Source: Actinocorallia herbida
GTDB lineage: Bacteria; Actinomycetota; Actinomycetes; Streptosporangiales; Streptosporangiaceae
Assembly (NCBI RefSeq): GCF_003751225.1
Contig: NZ_RJKE01000001.1
Coordinates: 6,634,001-6,698,000, forward strand
DNA: 64,000 bases
Direction of reading: 5' to 3'
Shown: in pieces, positions 48,796 through 57,857 of the stretch
Layout: every line of letters starts with the position of its first letter
Numbering within the stretch: the stretch's first letter is position 1
Made by a program: the position numbers and the translations under genes
Notes under the pieces: generated by a model
Seen by the model: the letters and a program-made list of their open reading frames with translations, nothing else
What the model was told of the DNA's origin: nothing
Databases searched by the model: none

Positions 48796-50205
48796 GTGAG
48801 CGGCTCGATCGCGGTCGAGAATCCGGGGCGGATCGGCGAGGTCGTCGGGGAGGTCCCCGTCGCGACGGCCGCGCAGGTCGACACCGCGGTGCGGGCGGCG
48901 GGCGCGGCGCAGCGCGCGTTCGGCGGGCTGCCGGTCGCCGAGCGGATCGCGGTGCTGGAACGGGTCGCGGGGTCCCTGGAGGACGACGAGGCGCTCGCCG
49001 AGCTGCTGGCGCGGGAGAGCGGGAAGCCGCTCGGCGACTGCCGCGGGGAGATCCGGTTCGCCGGCGTCTACCTGCGGTGGGCGGCCTCTCGCGCGGCCGG
49101 GGTGCTGGCCGACGCGCACACCGACGACGCGTCCGGGCGGCTGCTGCTGCGGCGGCGGCCGTTCGGGGTGGTCGGCGCGATCACCCCGTGGAACGCGCCG
49201 ATCATCCTCACCCTGCTCAAGGTCGGGCCCGCTCTCGCGGCGGGCAACACGATCGTGGTGAAGCCCTCTCCCCTGGCCCCGCTGGCGATCGCGCGGATCC
49301 TCGCGCGGTTCCCCGACGGGCTGGTGCACGTCGTGCACGGCGAGGCCGAGGCGGGCGCGGCGCTGGTCTCCCACCCGCTCGTCCGCAAGGTCGCGTTCAC
49401 CGGCGGCGAGGCCGCGGGCCGCGCCATCGGGGCGCTCGCCGGGAAGGCCATCACCCCCGCGGTGCTGGAGCTCGGCGGCAACGACCCCGCGGTCTTCCTG
49501 GCCGACGCCGACCTCTCCGACGCGGCGATGGACCGGCTCGTCATGGGGTCGTTCCAGAGCGCCGGGCAGGTCTGCATGGCCGCCAAGCGGCTCTACGTGC
49601 CCGAGGCCCGGTTCGCCGAATTCCGGGACGCGTACGTGGCGGCCGCGGCCCGGGTCGTCGTCCTCGGCGACGCGCTCGCGCCGGACACCACGGTCGGCCC
49701 CGTCATCAGCGCGGGCGCGGCGGAAAGGCTGCGGGCGCTCGCGGCGCTCGGCGAGCCCGTCCCGCTCGGACGGGTCGCGGTGGACCTCGCGCGCGGCCAC
49801 TACGTCCGCCCGACCCTGCTCACCGGACTCGACGACGCCTCCCCCGTCGTCGCCGACGAGCAGTTCGGGCCCGTGGTGCCGGTCCTGACCTACCGGGAAG
49901 AAGAGGACGTGCTCGCGCGGGCGAACGCGGGCGAGCTCGGCCTCGGCGCCTCGGTCTGGTCGGCCGACGAGGACCGCGCGTTCGCGTTCGCCCGGCGCTT
50001 CGAGGCGGGCTTCACCTTCGTCAACACCCACGGCCGGACCGGCATGGCGCTGCGCGCCCCCTTCGGCGGCGTCAAGCGCTCCGGCTTCGGCCGCGAGTAC
50101 GGCGAGGAGGGCATCACCGAGTACACCCAGACCTGCGCCGTCCACCTCCCCGCCGCGTTCCGCGCGGGCGGCGCCGGCATGGGCGCGGCGGCCTACCCGG
50201 CCTGA
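48796..50205 (+). CDS. Aldehyde dehydrogenase 2
   Basis: 469 residues, GTG 48796 with GGAGG 5 nt upstream. Motifs: ITPWNAPIILTLLKVGPALA, LELGGNDPAVF with the general base, and the nucleophile in SAGQVCMAAKRL. It is not a near copy of the enzyme at 46195 and probably acts on a different intermediate. It is the last gene of the 43710-50205 operon, ended by a long hairpin. Confidence 0.87.
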   Translation: MSGSIAVENPGRIGEVVGEVPVATAAQVDTAVRAAGAAQRAFGGLPVAERIAVLERVAGSLEDDEALAELLARESGKPLGDCRGEIRFAGVYLRWAASRAAGVLADAHTDDASGRLLLRRRPFGVVGAITPWNAPIILTLLKVGPALAAGNTIVVKPSPLAPLAIARILARFPDGLVHVVHGEAEAGAALVSHPLVRKVAFTGGEAAGRAIGALAGKAITPAVLELGGNDPAVFLADADLSDAAMDRLVMGSFQSAGQVCMAAKRLYVPEARFAEFRDAYVAAAARVVVLGDALAPDTTVGPVISAGAAERLRALAALGEPVPLGRVAVDLARGHYVRPTLLTGLDDASPVVADEQFGPVVPVLTYREEEDVLARANAGELGLGASVWSADEDRAFAFARRFEAGFTFVNTHGRTGMALRAPFGGVKRSGFGREYGEEGITEYTQTCAVHLPAAFRAGGAGMGAAAYPA

Positions 50206-50253
50206 CCCGCCCCCGAAGACCGATCCGTCCGAACGCGCCCGGACGGTGAGGAA

Positions 50254-50293
50254 GTCCGGTGCGTCCTCCGCCCCCGCGGAGGACGCACCGGAC
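50254..50293 (+). terminator. Long perfect hairpin between convergent genes
   Basis: GTCCGGTGCGTCCTCCGC (50254-50271), a CCCC loop and its exact complement (50276-50293) give an 18-bp stem, serving the convergent dehydrogenase and P450 genes. Confidence 0.85.
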
Positions 50294-50342
50294 ACCACTG
50301 CCCCGGGCCGGCGGCCTCATCGCCCCCGGGGCCTCCCCGTTC

Positions 50343-51581
50343 CTAGGCGCGGGTGAGGGTGACGGGAAGGTGCTTGAAACCCCTGAGGGCCAAGGCGGGG
50401 GCTCGGACCGGGGAGCCGGCCGGTTGCAGGGACCGGTAGGCGGGGCTGTAGAGGCGCTCCAGGACCACCTGGGCCTCCACCCGGGCCAGATGCGCGCCCA
50501 GGCAGAAGTGGACGCCTGAGGCGAATGAGAGGTGTGCGGGGGCCTCGCGGCGGACGTCCAGGGAGTCGGGATCGTCGGCGATCGCCGGGTCGTGGTTGGC
50601 GGCGCCGATGACGGTGACGACGACCTCCCCGGGGCGCATCCTGGTCCCGGCGAAGTCCGTCTCCTCCAGGACCGCGCGCAGGTCGATCTGGACGGGCGAG
50701 TCGAACCGCAGGAACTCCTCGACGGCCGATGGGACGAGCCCGGGATCCGCGCGCAGGGCCGCCTCCTGTTCCGGGTGGGCGAACAGGGCGGAAACGGCGT
50801 TTCCCAGCAGGTTCGTCGTGGTGACGAACCCCGCGGTGAACAGCAGCAGCGCCGTGGAGATCATCTCGTCGCGGGTGAGGCGCTCCCCCTCGGGCGCGGT
50901 CGCCAGCCGGGAGAGGAGGTCGTCGCCGGGGTCGGCGCCCTTGGCCTCCAGCAGCTCCCCGAAGTAGTCGCCGAGCTCCTCCCTGGCCCGCATCGCCTCC
51001 CGGAAGCCGTCCATGCCTTCGTCGGGCTCCATCATCGCGAGCATCCGGCGGACCCGGCCGGTGAACGGCTCGCGGTTCCCCTCCGGCACCCCGAGGAGGT
51101 CGGAGATGACGTTGACGGGCAGGGGCAGCGCCAGCCCTTCGAGGAAGTCCGCGCCGGGCCGCTCGGCCAGCCCTGCGAGCAGTTCGTCGGCGCGGCGCGC
51201 GATCTGCGGGCGCAGCTCCTCCACGTGCCGGTTGGTGAAGGCGGCGCTCACCGCGCGGCGCAGCCTGGTGTGCTCGGGCGGGTTGGTGATGAGCATGGTC
51301 CTGCCGTAGCGCTGGCGGGCCTTGCGGACCTCTTCCCCGATCTCGGCGGCCATCCCGAAGCCCAGCTGCTCCTCACCCTTGCCGAAGGCGCGGTGCCGCA
51401 GCGCCGCGTCGCAGTCGGCGAACCGCGACAGCACCAGGGCGCCGTCGCCGGAGCGGAGGACGGGCGCGGCCTCCCGCAGCCGCTTGTAGGCCGGGTAGGG
51501 GTCGTCGGGCGGCGCGGTGAACACGCTCTTGAACAGTTCGTCGGCGGCGGTATCGGTGACCGGCCCTGCCTGCGTCGTCAT
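50343..51581 (-). CDS. Cytochrome P450
   Basis: 412 residues, typical of soluble bacterial P450s. The oxygen-activating I helix is LLFTAGFVTTTNLLGNAV, the K-helix E-x-x-R is in VEEFLRFDSP, and the heme loop is SFASGVHFCLGAHLARVE with the axial Cys. A half operator GTTTC (51591-51595) lies 10 bp before the start, so it may belong to the regulon. No ferredoxin gene is adjacent. Confidence 0.92.
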   Translation of the reverse strand: MTTQAGPVTDTAADELFKSVFTAPPDDPYPAYKRLREAAPVLRSGDGALVLSRFADCDAALRHRAFGKGEEQLGFGMAAEIGEEVRKARQRYGRTMLITNPPEHTRLRRAVSAAFTNRHVEELRPQIARRADELLAGLAERPGADFLEGLALPLPVNVISDLLGVPEGNREPFTGRVRRMLAMMEPDEGMDGFREAMRAREELGDYFGELLEAKGADPGDDLLSRLATAPEGERLTRDEMISTALLLFTAGFVTTTNLLGNAVSALFAHPEQEAALRADPGLVPSAVEEFLRFDSPVQIDLRAVLEETDFAGTRMRPGEVVVTVIGAANHDPAIADDPDSLDVRREAPAHLSFASGVHFCLGAHLARVEAQVVLERLYSPAYRSLQPAGSPVRAPALALRGFKHLPVTLTRA

Positions 51582-51738
51582 GACTCCAGCGTTTCCATCC
51601 GATCACACGGAGTCAACTAAGCGGAGCCCACCTCGCGTCCAAGGCTCTCGCGTCGCCCTGACCCCATCGTTACCGAACCGCGCTCCCGGCCCGGGTTGAC
51701 CACCGGGTCACCCCAGGCGCTAATGAGACGGCATAACG

Positions 51739-51763
51739 GCAACATCGTTTCGCACATCGGAAC
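51739..51763. promoter_or_regulatory. Catabolic operator, copy 6
   Basis: GCAACATCGTTTC (one mismatch), N7, GGAAC (51759-51763), 17 bp before the secreted esterase start. Confidence 0.65.
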
Positions 51764-51779
51764 AATGGGAGTGTGTTTC

Positions 51780-52742
51780 ATGCGCCTGGCCGCCCTCCTC
51801 TCCTCGGCCGCCCTCGCCGCGGCCGTCCTGGTGCCCGCGTCCTCCGCCTCGGCGGTCGCGGTGACCCGGGTCCAGACGAACGTCGACATCAGCTGCGCCT
51901 TCACCACGATCAACCAGCCCGCGGACTGGTACCTGCCGGCGGGGACGCCGAAGGGCCTCGTGTGGCTCCAGCACGGCTTCTCCCGCTCCAAGAACGCCGT
52001 GGCCGACCTCGCGGGCAAGTACGCCGCCCAGGGCTACGTCGCGTTCGCCCCCAGCCTGCCCGCCGCCAACCTCTTCGGCTGCACGCTCCAGAACCTCGGG
52101 AACAACACCGACTTCATGGCGAACGTCGGCAAGCTCTTCGCCCAGGCGTCGAGCTCCGGCGGCCAGCTCGCCAAGAGCTTCGCCAAGGCCAAGGCGTCGG
52201 CGAACCGGCCCGAGCTGGCGCTGCCGGCCAAGCTGGTCTTCTCCGGCCACTCCGCGGGCGGCGAGGCGGTCACCTACGTGGCGAACCGCCTGCGCACCGA
52301 CCACCCCTCGACCTTCGCGAACCTCCGCGGGCTGGTCCTGCTCGACCCGGTGAACGCCGCGATCGGCTCGAACCTCAAGACCGGCCTCCAGGGCCTCAAC
52401 ACCACCGCCAAGCCCCTCCTCACCGTCTCCGGCGCCGACGGCCTGTGCAACAGCTCCGGCTCCGGCACCGACCTCGTCCAGGCCGAGCTGGACCGGCCGT
52501 TCGTCGGCGCCCGGCTGACCACCGGCGGCCACGTCGACGCCGAGGGCGCCAGCACCGACGCGATCGGCACCCTGGCCTGCGGCACCTCCGACCCCGCCAA
52601 CGTCGCGATCCTCCAGAGCCTCGCCGTCACCTGGCTCGTCGACCAGTTCGAGGGCACCACCACCGCCGCGTACTACCCGGGCGGCTCCTACTACGACGCC
52701 AAGATCGCCTCCGGGGAGCTCCAGACGCTCGCCGGGTCCTGA
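51780..52742 (+). CDS. Secreted alpha/beta-hydrolase (esterase, chlorophyllase-like fold)
   Basis: 320 residues from ATG 51780 (GGGAG 8 nt upstream). A signal peptide of about 27 residues ends at A-S-A. Then come VWLQHGFSRSKNAVADL, the nucleophile elbow FSGHSAGGEAV, LLTVSGADG with the acid and GGHVDAEG with the likely His. This organisation is shared by PET-hydrolase and chlorophyllase relatives. Being extracellular and operator-controlled, it may release the regulon's substrate by cutting an ester, for example a phytyl-type or lipid ester. Confidence 0.75.
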   Translation: MRLAALLSSAALAAAVLVPASSASAVAVTRVQTNVDISCAFTTINQPADWYLPAGTPKGLVWLQHGFSRSKNAVADLAGKYAAQGYVAFAPSLPAANLFGCTLQNLGNNTDFMANVGKLFAQASSSGGQLAKSFAKAKASANRPELALPAKLVFSGHSAGGEAVTYVANRLRTDHPSTFANLRGLVLLDPVNAAIGSNLKTGLQGLNTTAKPLLTVSGADGLCNSSGSGTDLVQAELDRPFVGARLTTGGHVDAEGASTDAIGTLACGTSDPANVAILQSLAVTWLVDQFEGTTTAAYYPGGSYYDAKIASGELQTLAGS

Positions 52743-52758
52743 CCCGCGCCGGACACGC

Positions 52759-52793
52759 GAAGGCCGCCGCGGTGAAGCACCGCGGCGGCCTTC
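52759..52793. terminator. Bidirectional terminator
   Basis: GAAGGCCGCCGCGGTG, an AAG loop and CACCGCGGCGGCCTTC: perfect 16-bp stem between convergent genes. Confidence 0.85.
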
Positions 52794-52820
52794 CGCCTTG
52801 CCCGGACCGGGCCGGGCCCG

Positions 52821-53096
52821 TCAGAAGTCGACGGTCGCGCGCGAGGCGAGGCGCGGCCGGAGCCATCCGGCGACCTCGAGGTGCGACGGGTGCTCCTGGT
52901 ATCCCTTGAGCCCTTCCAGATCGGCGTGCTCGGTGAGCAGGACGAGGTCCCAGGAGACCGCGGCCCGCACCACGTCGACGCCGACCGTGAGCTTCTGGAT
53001 CTGCGGGACGCCGGGTACGAGTCCCTCCAGCAGCTCCTTCGCTTCGGCCGCGTCGGCGGGGTCGGTGAACTTCATCAGGACGACATGGGTCAGCAC
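52821..53096 (-). CDS. Dabb-family (stress-responsive alpha/beta barrel) protein
   Basis: 91 residues starting at GTG 53096 (M-L-T-H-V-V-L-M-K-F), with GGAGAG suitably spaced. T-H-V-V-L-M-K-F-T-D, the central V-D-V-V-R and the L-K-G-Y-Q-E-H-P-S-H-L-E-V motif are those of Dabb dimeric ferredoxin-like proteins, including small cyclases and isomerases that handle reactive intermediates. It is divergent from the tandem nitrilase and shares the operator at 53155, so it is probably part of the pathway. Confidence 0.85.
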   Translation of the reverse strand: MLTHVVLMKFTDPADAAEAKELLEGLVPGVPQIQKLTVGVDVVRAAVSWDLVLLTEHADLEGLKGYQEHPSHLEVAGWLRPRLASRATVDF

Positions 53097-53154
53097 GGCG
53101 GCTCTCCGCTCTCCGGAATCTCTTCCCATCGGGTGGCGCTGATTGTATGTTTTG

Positions 53155-53179
53155 GAAACAGCGTTTCGCTAGAGGAACC
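53155..53179. promoter_or_regulatory. Catabolic operator, copy 7
   Basis: GAAACAGCGTTTC (53155-53167), N7, GAACC (53175-53179), just before the AGGAGG of the nitrilase gene. Confidence 0.8.
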
Positions 53180-53192
53180 AGGAGGCCTCAAG

Positions 53193-54818
53193 ATGTCGGT
53201 CAAGTTGCGGGTCGCAGCTGTCCAGTTCGCCGCGGGCGAAGACGTGGAGGCCAACCTCGCGGCCTGTCTGCGCATGATCGACGCCGCAGCCGCCGAGGGC
53301 GCGGAACTCATCGTGCTACCGGAGTTTTGCAATCATTTGTCCTGGTATGAAAGCCGAGTTACGGCTCACCGTAAAGCCTGCACTCTGGACGGCCCGTTCC
53401 TCCGGGCGATCGCCGAGCGCGCGGCCCGCCACGGCGCGTACGTCAAGCTCAACGTGACCTTGGCCCGCGAAGGCGGCCGGACCACCGCCACCAGCCTCCT
53501 TTACAGCCCCCGGGGAGAGCTCCTCGGCCAGTCGGACAAGCTCACCCTCATGGGCGCCGAGGGCGACCACCTCAACCCGGGCGAGGCCCCCGGCCCGATC
53601 GTCGCGACGCCCGTCGGCCGCATCGGACTGTACGCCTGCATGGAGGGCGTGACCGCCGACGTCACCCGCGACCTCGCCGTCCGCGGCGCGCAGCTCCTGC
53701 TGAACAGCCTGAACTCCTTCGCCACCGACGAGGCGAGCCTGCACATCCCGGTGCGCGCGGCCGAGAACAAGGTGTGGGTCGTCGCCGCCAACAAGGTCGG
53801 CTCCCTGCTCCCCGAGGCGCACCTGCCCGCGATCGCCGAGAAGCTGGGCGTCCCGGAGGAGTGGCTGCACGGCGCGGGCGAGAGCCAGATCGTCGCGCCC
53901 GACGGCACCGTGGTGGCCAGGGCGCCGCGCACCGGCGAGGCCGTGGCCGTCGCCGACATCGACGTCTCCGCCGCCGACCTCAAGGTCCGCGGCGACGGCA
54001 CCGACATCCTCGCCCGCCGCCGCCCCGAGCTGTACGGGCCGATCGCCTCCGCGCCCGTCGCGCGCACCGCCGCGCCCGGGGCCGACGCGGCCAAGGTCGC
54101 CGTCGTCGCCTCCGCCGACCCGCTCGCGGGCGCGGCCGAGGCCGCCGCCGCGGGCGCCGAGCTGATCGTGCTCCCCGAACTCGCCTTCGGGGACACCGAG
54201 CGGGCCGAGGTCGTCGCGATCCTCGGCAAGGCGCTGTCCGGCACCTCCGCCCACGCCGTCACCAGCGCGCGGGACGGCGACGCCCATGTCGGCCTCGTGG
54301 TCTCCGCCGAAGGCGAGGCCGGAGCCCAGCTCCAGCTGCACGCCGGCGCCCGCACCCCGTGGGCGACCCGGCTCGGCGCCGCCGTCGAGATCTTCACCCT
54401 GCCGTTCGGCCGCCTCGCCGTGGTCGTCGGCGACGACGCGGTGACCGTCGAGACGTTCCGGCTCGCCGCGATCGCCGACGCCGACGTGGTGGCCGTGCCG
54501 CGCGCCGCGGGCGAGGCCTGGGAAACGGCGCTCGGCCTGCCCGAGAGGGCCGCGGAGAACCGGTTGAACATCGTTTCCACCTGGGCCGAAGGCGGCCAGG
54601 TCCTCGACCTCACCGGCGACTTCACCCTCTGGACGGCCTGGGAGGGCCCGTTCACGGGACGCATCAGCCACCCGATCGTCACCGAGGCGGGCCCGGGCGT
54701 CACCTACGCGGTCGTGCACCCCGCGCAGGCCGTCAACCGGTTCGTCTCCAAGAACACCGACCTGGTGAACGGCAGGGCCTGGCAGGCTCTGGCCGGCCTC
54801 ACCGAAACCGCGCCGTAA
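53193..54818 (+). CDS. Tandem nitrilase-superfamily amidohydrolase
   Basis: 541 residues, two carbon-nitrogen hydrolase domains in one chain; single-domain enzymes have about 270-350. Domain 1 (about 1-280) has the catalytic Glu in LIVLPEFC, Lys in SDKLTLMG and a Cys in GLYACMEGV. Domain 2 (about 300-530) keeps VLPELAFGD, but the nucleophile position reads VVVGDDAVTVE, with no Cys, so it is likely structural. The enzyme should hydrolyse an amide, nitrile or N-carbamoyl bond. ATG 53193 follows AGGAGG. It stands between two operators. Confidence 0.8.
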   Translation: MSVKLRVAAVQFAAGEDVEANLAACLRMIDAAAAEGAELIVLPEFCNHLSWYESRVTAHRKACTLDGPFLRAIAERAARHGAYVKLNVTLAREGGRTTATSLLYSPRGELLGQSDKLTLMGAEGDHLNPGEAPGPIVATPVGRIGLYACMEGVTADVTRDLAVRGAQLLLNSLNSFATDEASLHIPVRAAENKVWVVAANKVGSLLPEAHLPAIAEKLGVPEEWLHGAGESQIVAPDGTVVARAPRTGEAVAVADIDVSAADLKVRGDGTDILARRRPELYGPIASAPVARTAAPGADAAKVAVVASADPLAGAAEAAAAGAELIVLPELAFGDTERAEVVAILGKALSGTSAHAVTSARDGDAHVGLVVSAEGEAGAQLQLHAGARTPWATRLGAAVEIFTLPFGRLAVVVGDDAVTVETFRLAAIADADVVAVPRAAGEAWETALGLPERAAENRLNIVSTWAEGGQVLDLTGDFTLWTAWEGPFTGRISHPIVTEAGPGVTYAVVHPAQAVNRFVSKNTDLVNGRAWQALAGLTETAP

Positions 54819-54859
54819 CAGCGGGAACGTTGACAGCCCACGCCCGCACCCCAAGAATG

Positions 54860-54884
54860 GAAACAGTGTTTCCCCTAGCGAACC
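54860..54884. promoter_or_regulatory. Catabolic operator, copy 8, of the chlorophyll-breakdown-like operon
   Basis: GAAACAGTGTTTC (54860-54872), N7, GAACC (54880-54884), 32 bp before the first gene. Confidence 0.8.
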
Positions 54885-54915
54885 AAACCCCTCCGAACCA
54901 GGACGGACGAACCCG

Positions 54916-55719
54916 ATGAGCGAGACCATCCAGTCCGTCGAGCAGATGCTCGACAGCCGGCCCGTCACCGACGTGACGGTCACGTTCGAGCGCTACCAGG
55001 CCCTGCTACTGGAGCTCAAGGCCAAGATCGACGCGCGCTTCGAGACCACGCGGGACCCGTCGACCCTCGAGCTCGAGTCGTACGGCACCTACCCCGAGGG
55101 TCCCGGCGGACGCGTCTCGGCCTACTCCGGCCCCGAGATCGACTGGATGGTGCACTCCTGGCTCGGCAACCCCGCCGCCAGCTTCGCCAACCTCCACCTG
55201 ACGGTCTGGCTCGGCCCGCACATCCGCGTCCCCCACCTCGGCATCGCCCTCCTGGTGTGGCCCGAGGGCTGGTTCTACGTCGACTCCGTGCCGCGCGTCT
55301 CCCTCGTCATCGACGGCGAGTACTACGACAAGTACTACGCGCCCGTCAACGAGCCGTGGCTGAAGTTCAAGGACGACAACCCCGAGTTCACCTGGTTCAC
55401 CAGCCCCGCCGCGTTCATCCGCACCAGCCTGTCCCCCACCGCCCAGTGTTACTCCTTCCCGCTGTCGGAGGACAACCTCCAGGCCGTCGAGAAGTGGGCG
55501 CGCGAGCACGTCGACCGCTGGCTCGCCTGGGTCGACGAGGCCGAGGAGGTGCCGGAGGAGGAGCGCGCGGCCCTGCGCGAGACCGACCTGACGATCCGCC
55601 GGAACATCGCCGAGCGCGACCCCGCCAACTCCATGGGCGTCCGCTTCTTCGGCGAGGAGCTCACCGAGAAGCTCGTCCGCGCCCTGTGGGGCGGCGACCG
55701 GGAACTGCCCCGCCCGTGA
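54916..55719 (+). CDS. Red chlorophyll catabolite reductase (RCCR)-like protein 1
   Basis: 267 residues, first gene of an eight-gene overlapping operon. The block from E-Y-Y-D-K-Y-Y through the S-P-A-A-F-I-R-T-S-L-S-P-T-A motif matches the plant RCCR pattern of a Y-Y region followed by S-P-S-L-F-V-R-S-A-F-S-P-T-A, and the upstream F-A-N-L-H-L-T-V-W strand and D-S-V-P-R-V-S-L correspond to its central sheet. RCCR belongs to the ferredoxin-dependent bilin reductase superfamily and reduces a linear tetrapyrrole. Membership is judged from motif pattern, not an alignment score. The reductant, probably a ferredoxin, is not encoded in the operon. Confidence 0.65.
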   Translation: MSETIQSVEQMLDSRPVTDVTVTFERYQALLLELKAKIDARFETTRDPSTLELESYGTYPEGPGGRVSAYSGPEIDWMVHSWLGNPAASFANLHLTVWLGPHIRVPHLGIALLVWPEGWFYVDSVPRVSLVIDGEYYDKYYAPVNEPWLKFKDDNPEFTWFTSPAAFIRTSLSPTAQCYSFPLSEDNLQAVEKWAREHVDRWLAWVDEAEEVPEEERAALRETDLTIRRNIAERDPANSMGVRFFGEELTEKLVRALWGGDRELPRP

Positions 55720-56657
55720 GCACCCTCATCAGGTCCCTCTGGACGGCGGCCCGCACCCACGGCGAGTCGCCCTTCGACACCGCGCACCTCAAGGTCTACT
55801 ACCCGGCGGTCGCCGAGGGCACCGACACCGAGCGGCTGACGGGCGTCTTCCCGCCCGCGCCCGGCAGGTTCCCCGTCGTCGTCATCATCTCCGGCGTCAA
55901 CGTCGCCCAGGACTCCTACCGGACCTGGGCCGTCGACATCGCCAAGGCCGGCTACGTCGTCGTCACCTTCGACCGGGTCGCCGAACTGTTCGGCGGCCAG
56001 GTCGGGCTGACCCCCGGCGTCGACCTCGACGCCGCCAAGCCCGGCGTCTACGGCACCCGGCCGACCTGCCCGGCCGTCCCCGCCATCCTCGACGCGCTCG
56101 CCGGGATCGACCTGCTCAAGGACTCGATCGACCTCGACCGGGTCGCGCTCGGCGGCCACTCGGCGGGCGGCACCGTCGCCCTCCAGTCCGCCCGCTTCTT
56201 CCCCGGCGTCAAGGCCGTGTTCGGCTACGGCACGCACACCATGGTCGCCACCATGCTCGGCTGGCCCGCGGGGACCGTGCTGCCCGCCCAGGTCGACACG
56301 CCGGTCTTCCTCGCCGTCGGCGACCGCGACGGCGTCATCCTCGGCAGCAGCGACCGCTACGGGCAGGACGGCAGCGCCGACCCCGTCAGCCGGACCTTCA
56401 CCGAGGCGCTCCCCGGCACCGGCCACCTCCTGGCCGTCCTGAACGGGGCCAACCACTTCGCGGTCGCCGACCCCGTCGATCCGACCGCCGCGCGGGCCTT
56501 CCTCGACCTGGAGCCCTCAAGGGAACCGGCCGAGAGCAGGAGCGACTACCTGGAGGTGCTCACCGCCTTCCTGGACGCCCTGCTCCGGGACGACCCAGAA
56601 CCGATGGAGCGAGTGCGGAAGAACCCGCCGGGCTCCGTAGAACTGCTGGAGCGATAG
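55716..56657 (+). CDS. Chlorophyllase/dienelactone-hydrolase-like enzyme
   Basis: 313 residues, GTG 55716 overlapping the previous stop. Strand P-V-V-V-I-I-S-G-V-N-V with SYRTWAVDIAKAGYVVV, nucleophile elbow LGGHSAGGTVALQ (chlorophyllases have G-H-S-R-G-G), acid in VGDRDG and His in GANHFAV complete an alpha/beta-hydrolase triad. No signal peptide. In context it may remove an ester side chain, such as phytol or methyl, from a tetrapyrrole-like molecule; a general esterase cannot be excluded. Confidence 0.7.
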   Translation: MSTLIRSLWTAARTHGESPFDTAHLKVYYPAVAEGTDTERLTGVFPPAPGRFPVVVIISGVNVAQDSYRTWAVDIAKAGYVVVTFDRVAELFGGQVGLTPGVDLDAAKPGVYGTRPTCPAVPAILDALAGIDLLKDSIDLDRVALGGHSAGGTVALQSARFFPGVKAVFGYGTHTMVATMLGWPAGTVLPAQVDTPVFLAVGDRDGVILGSSDRYGQDGSADPVSRTFTEALPGTGHLLAVLNGANHFAVADPVDPTAARAFLDLEPSREPAESRSDYLEVLTAFLDALLRDDPEPMERVRKNPPGSVELLER

Positions 56658-57857
56658 ATGCTGAAGAACTTCTGGTACGCGGTCGAGTTCTCGCACGAGA
56701 TCACGACGAAGCCCAAGAAGATCACCTGCCTCGGCCAGGACTTCGTGGTCTACCGGACGTCGAAGGGGCAGGTCGTCTGCCTGTCCGACCTGTGCGCCCA
56801 CCGCGGCGCGGCCCTGTCGGGCGGCTGGACCAAGGGCGACTGCGTGGTCTGCCCCTACCACGGCTGGGAGTTCGAGCCGGGCGGCGAGTGCACCAAGATC
56901 CCGGCCAACCTCGAAGGCCGCGGTATCCCGAAGAAGGCCCGCGTCGACTCCTACCCGACCGAGGAGCGGTACGGGCTCGTCTGGGCGTTCCTCGGCGACC
57001 TGCCCGAGGAGGAGCGCCCGCCGATCCCGGTGTGGCCGGAGTTCGACGATCTGAAGAAGAACGGCGGCCGGTGGAAGCCGGTCTACGGGGAGTACCTCTG
57101 GAACTCCAACTACGAGCGCATCCTTGAGAACGGCTGCGACATCTCCCACACCCCGTTCGTCCACGCGGGCGCGTTCGGCAACCCCGAGCGTCCGGAGGTG
57201 GAGGAGTACGAGGTGAACATGCCGGACGAGTGGTCGGCGTTCGCGACCGTCCGGCTCTACCCGCCCCGGCCCAAGGGCCTGTGGGGCAAGATCACCGGCG
57301 GCAACAACAAGAAGCTCGAGGACCGTCCGCCGGTCGAGACCAGCGCGGGCTGGATGCTGCCCAACATGATCAAGCTGCACGTGCGGCTGCCCATGGGCAA
57401 CATCATCATCTACGACAGCAACGTGCCGATCAGCGAGACCCAGACCCTGGTGAAGTTCGTCGCGCTGCGCGACTTCTTCACCGCGGACTGGGCCGACGCC
57501 AACGCGCTCAAGCGCATCTACCGGATCTTCGAGCAGGACGCGCCGGTCGTCGACGGCACCCGTCCCGAGCTGCTGCCCGCCGACCTCGCGGCCGAGCTGC
57601 ACGTGAAGTCCGACCTCATCGCCGTGCACTACCGGCGGCGCCGCCAGGAGCTGGCCGACAAGGGCTGGCTGCTCGGCGACGAGGACCGCATCGTGGGCGA
57701 CGTGCCGCGCCGCGAGGCGACCGTCATCGCCTCGCCCGCCCGCAAGAACAACCCCGCGCTCGCCCGTGCCTGGGTGCACAAGGCCCGCGGCGAACACCCC
57801 CGAGTCGACGAGTCCATCCTCGCCGGCGACGCCGAAGCCAAGGAAGGGCAGTCATGA
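56658..57857 (+). CDS. Rieske-type oxygenase, pheophorbide a oxygenase-like
   Basis: 399 residues. The [2Fe-2S] ligands are in LCAHRGAALSGG and CPYHGWEF (C-x-H, then C-x2-H). The mononuclear iron site is NGCDISHTPFVHAG (D-x2-H-x4-H). The N-terminal opening L-K-N-F-W-Y-A-V-E-F and single-component length fit the PaO/vanillate-demethylase/CMO group. In plants PaO opens the chlorin ring and its product goes to RCCR; here RCCR-like genes flank this gene directly. No predicted C-terminal TM helices are seen, unlike plant PaO, so the protein should be soluble. Confidence 0.78.
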   Translation: MLKNFWYAVEFSHEITTKPKKITCLGQDFVVYRTSKGQVVCLSDLCAHRGAALSGGWTKGDCVVCPYHGWEFEPGGECTKIPANLEGRGIPKKARVDSYPTEERYGLVWAFLGDLPEEERPPIPVWPEFDDLKKNGGRWKPVYGEYLWNSNYERILENGCDISHTPFVHAGAFGNPERPEVEEYEVNMPDEWSAFATVRLYPPRPKGLWGKITGGNNKKLEDRPPVETSAGWMLPNMIKLHVRLPMGNIIIYDSNVPISETQTLVKFVALRDFFTADWADANALKRIYRIFEQDAPVVDGTRPELLPADLAAELHVKSDLIAVHYRRRRQELADKGWLLGDEDRIVGDVPRREATVIASPARKNNPALARAWVHKARGEHPRVDESILAGDAEAKEGQS

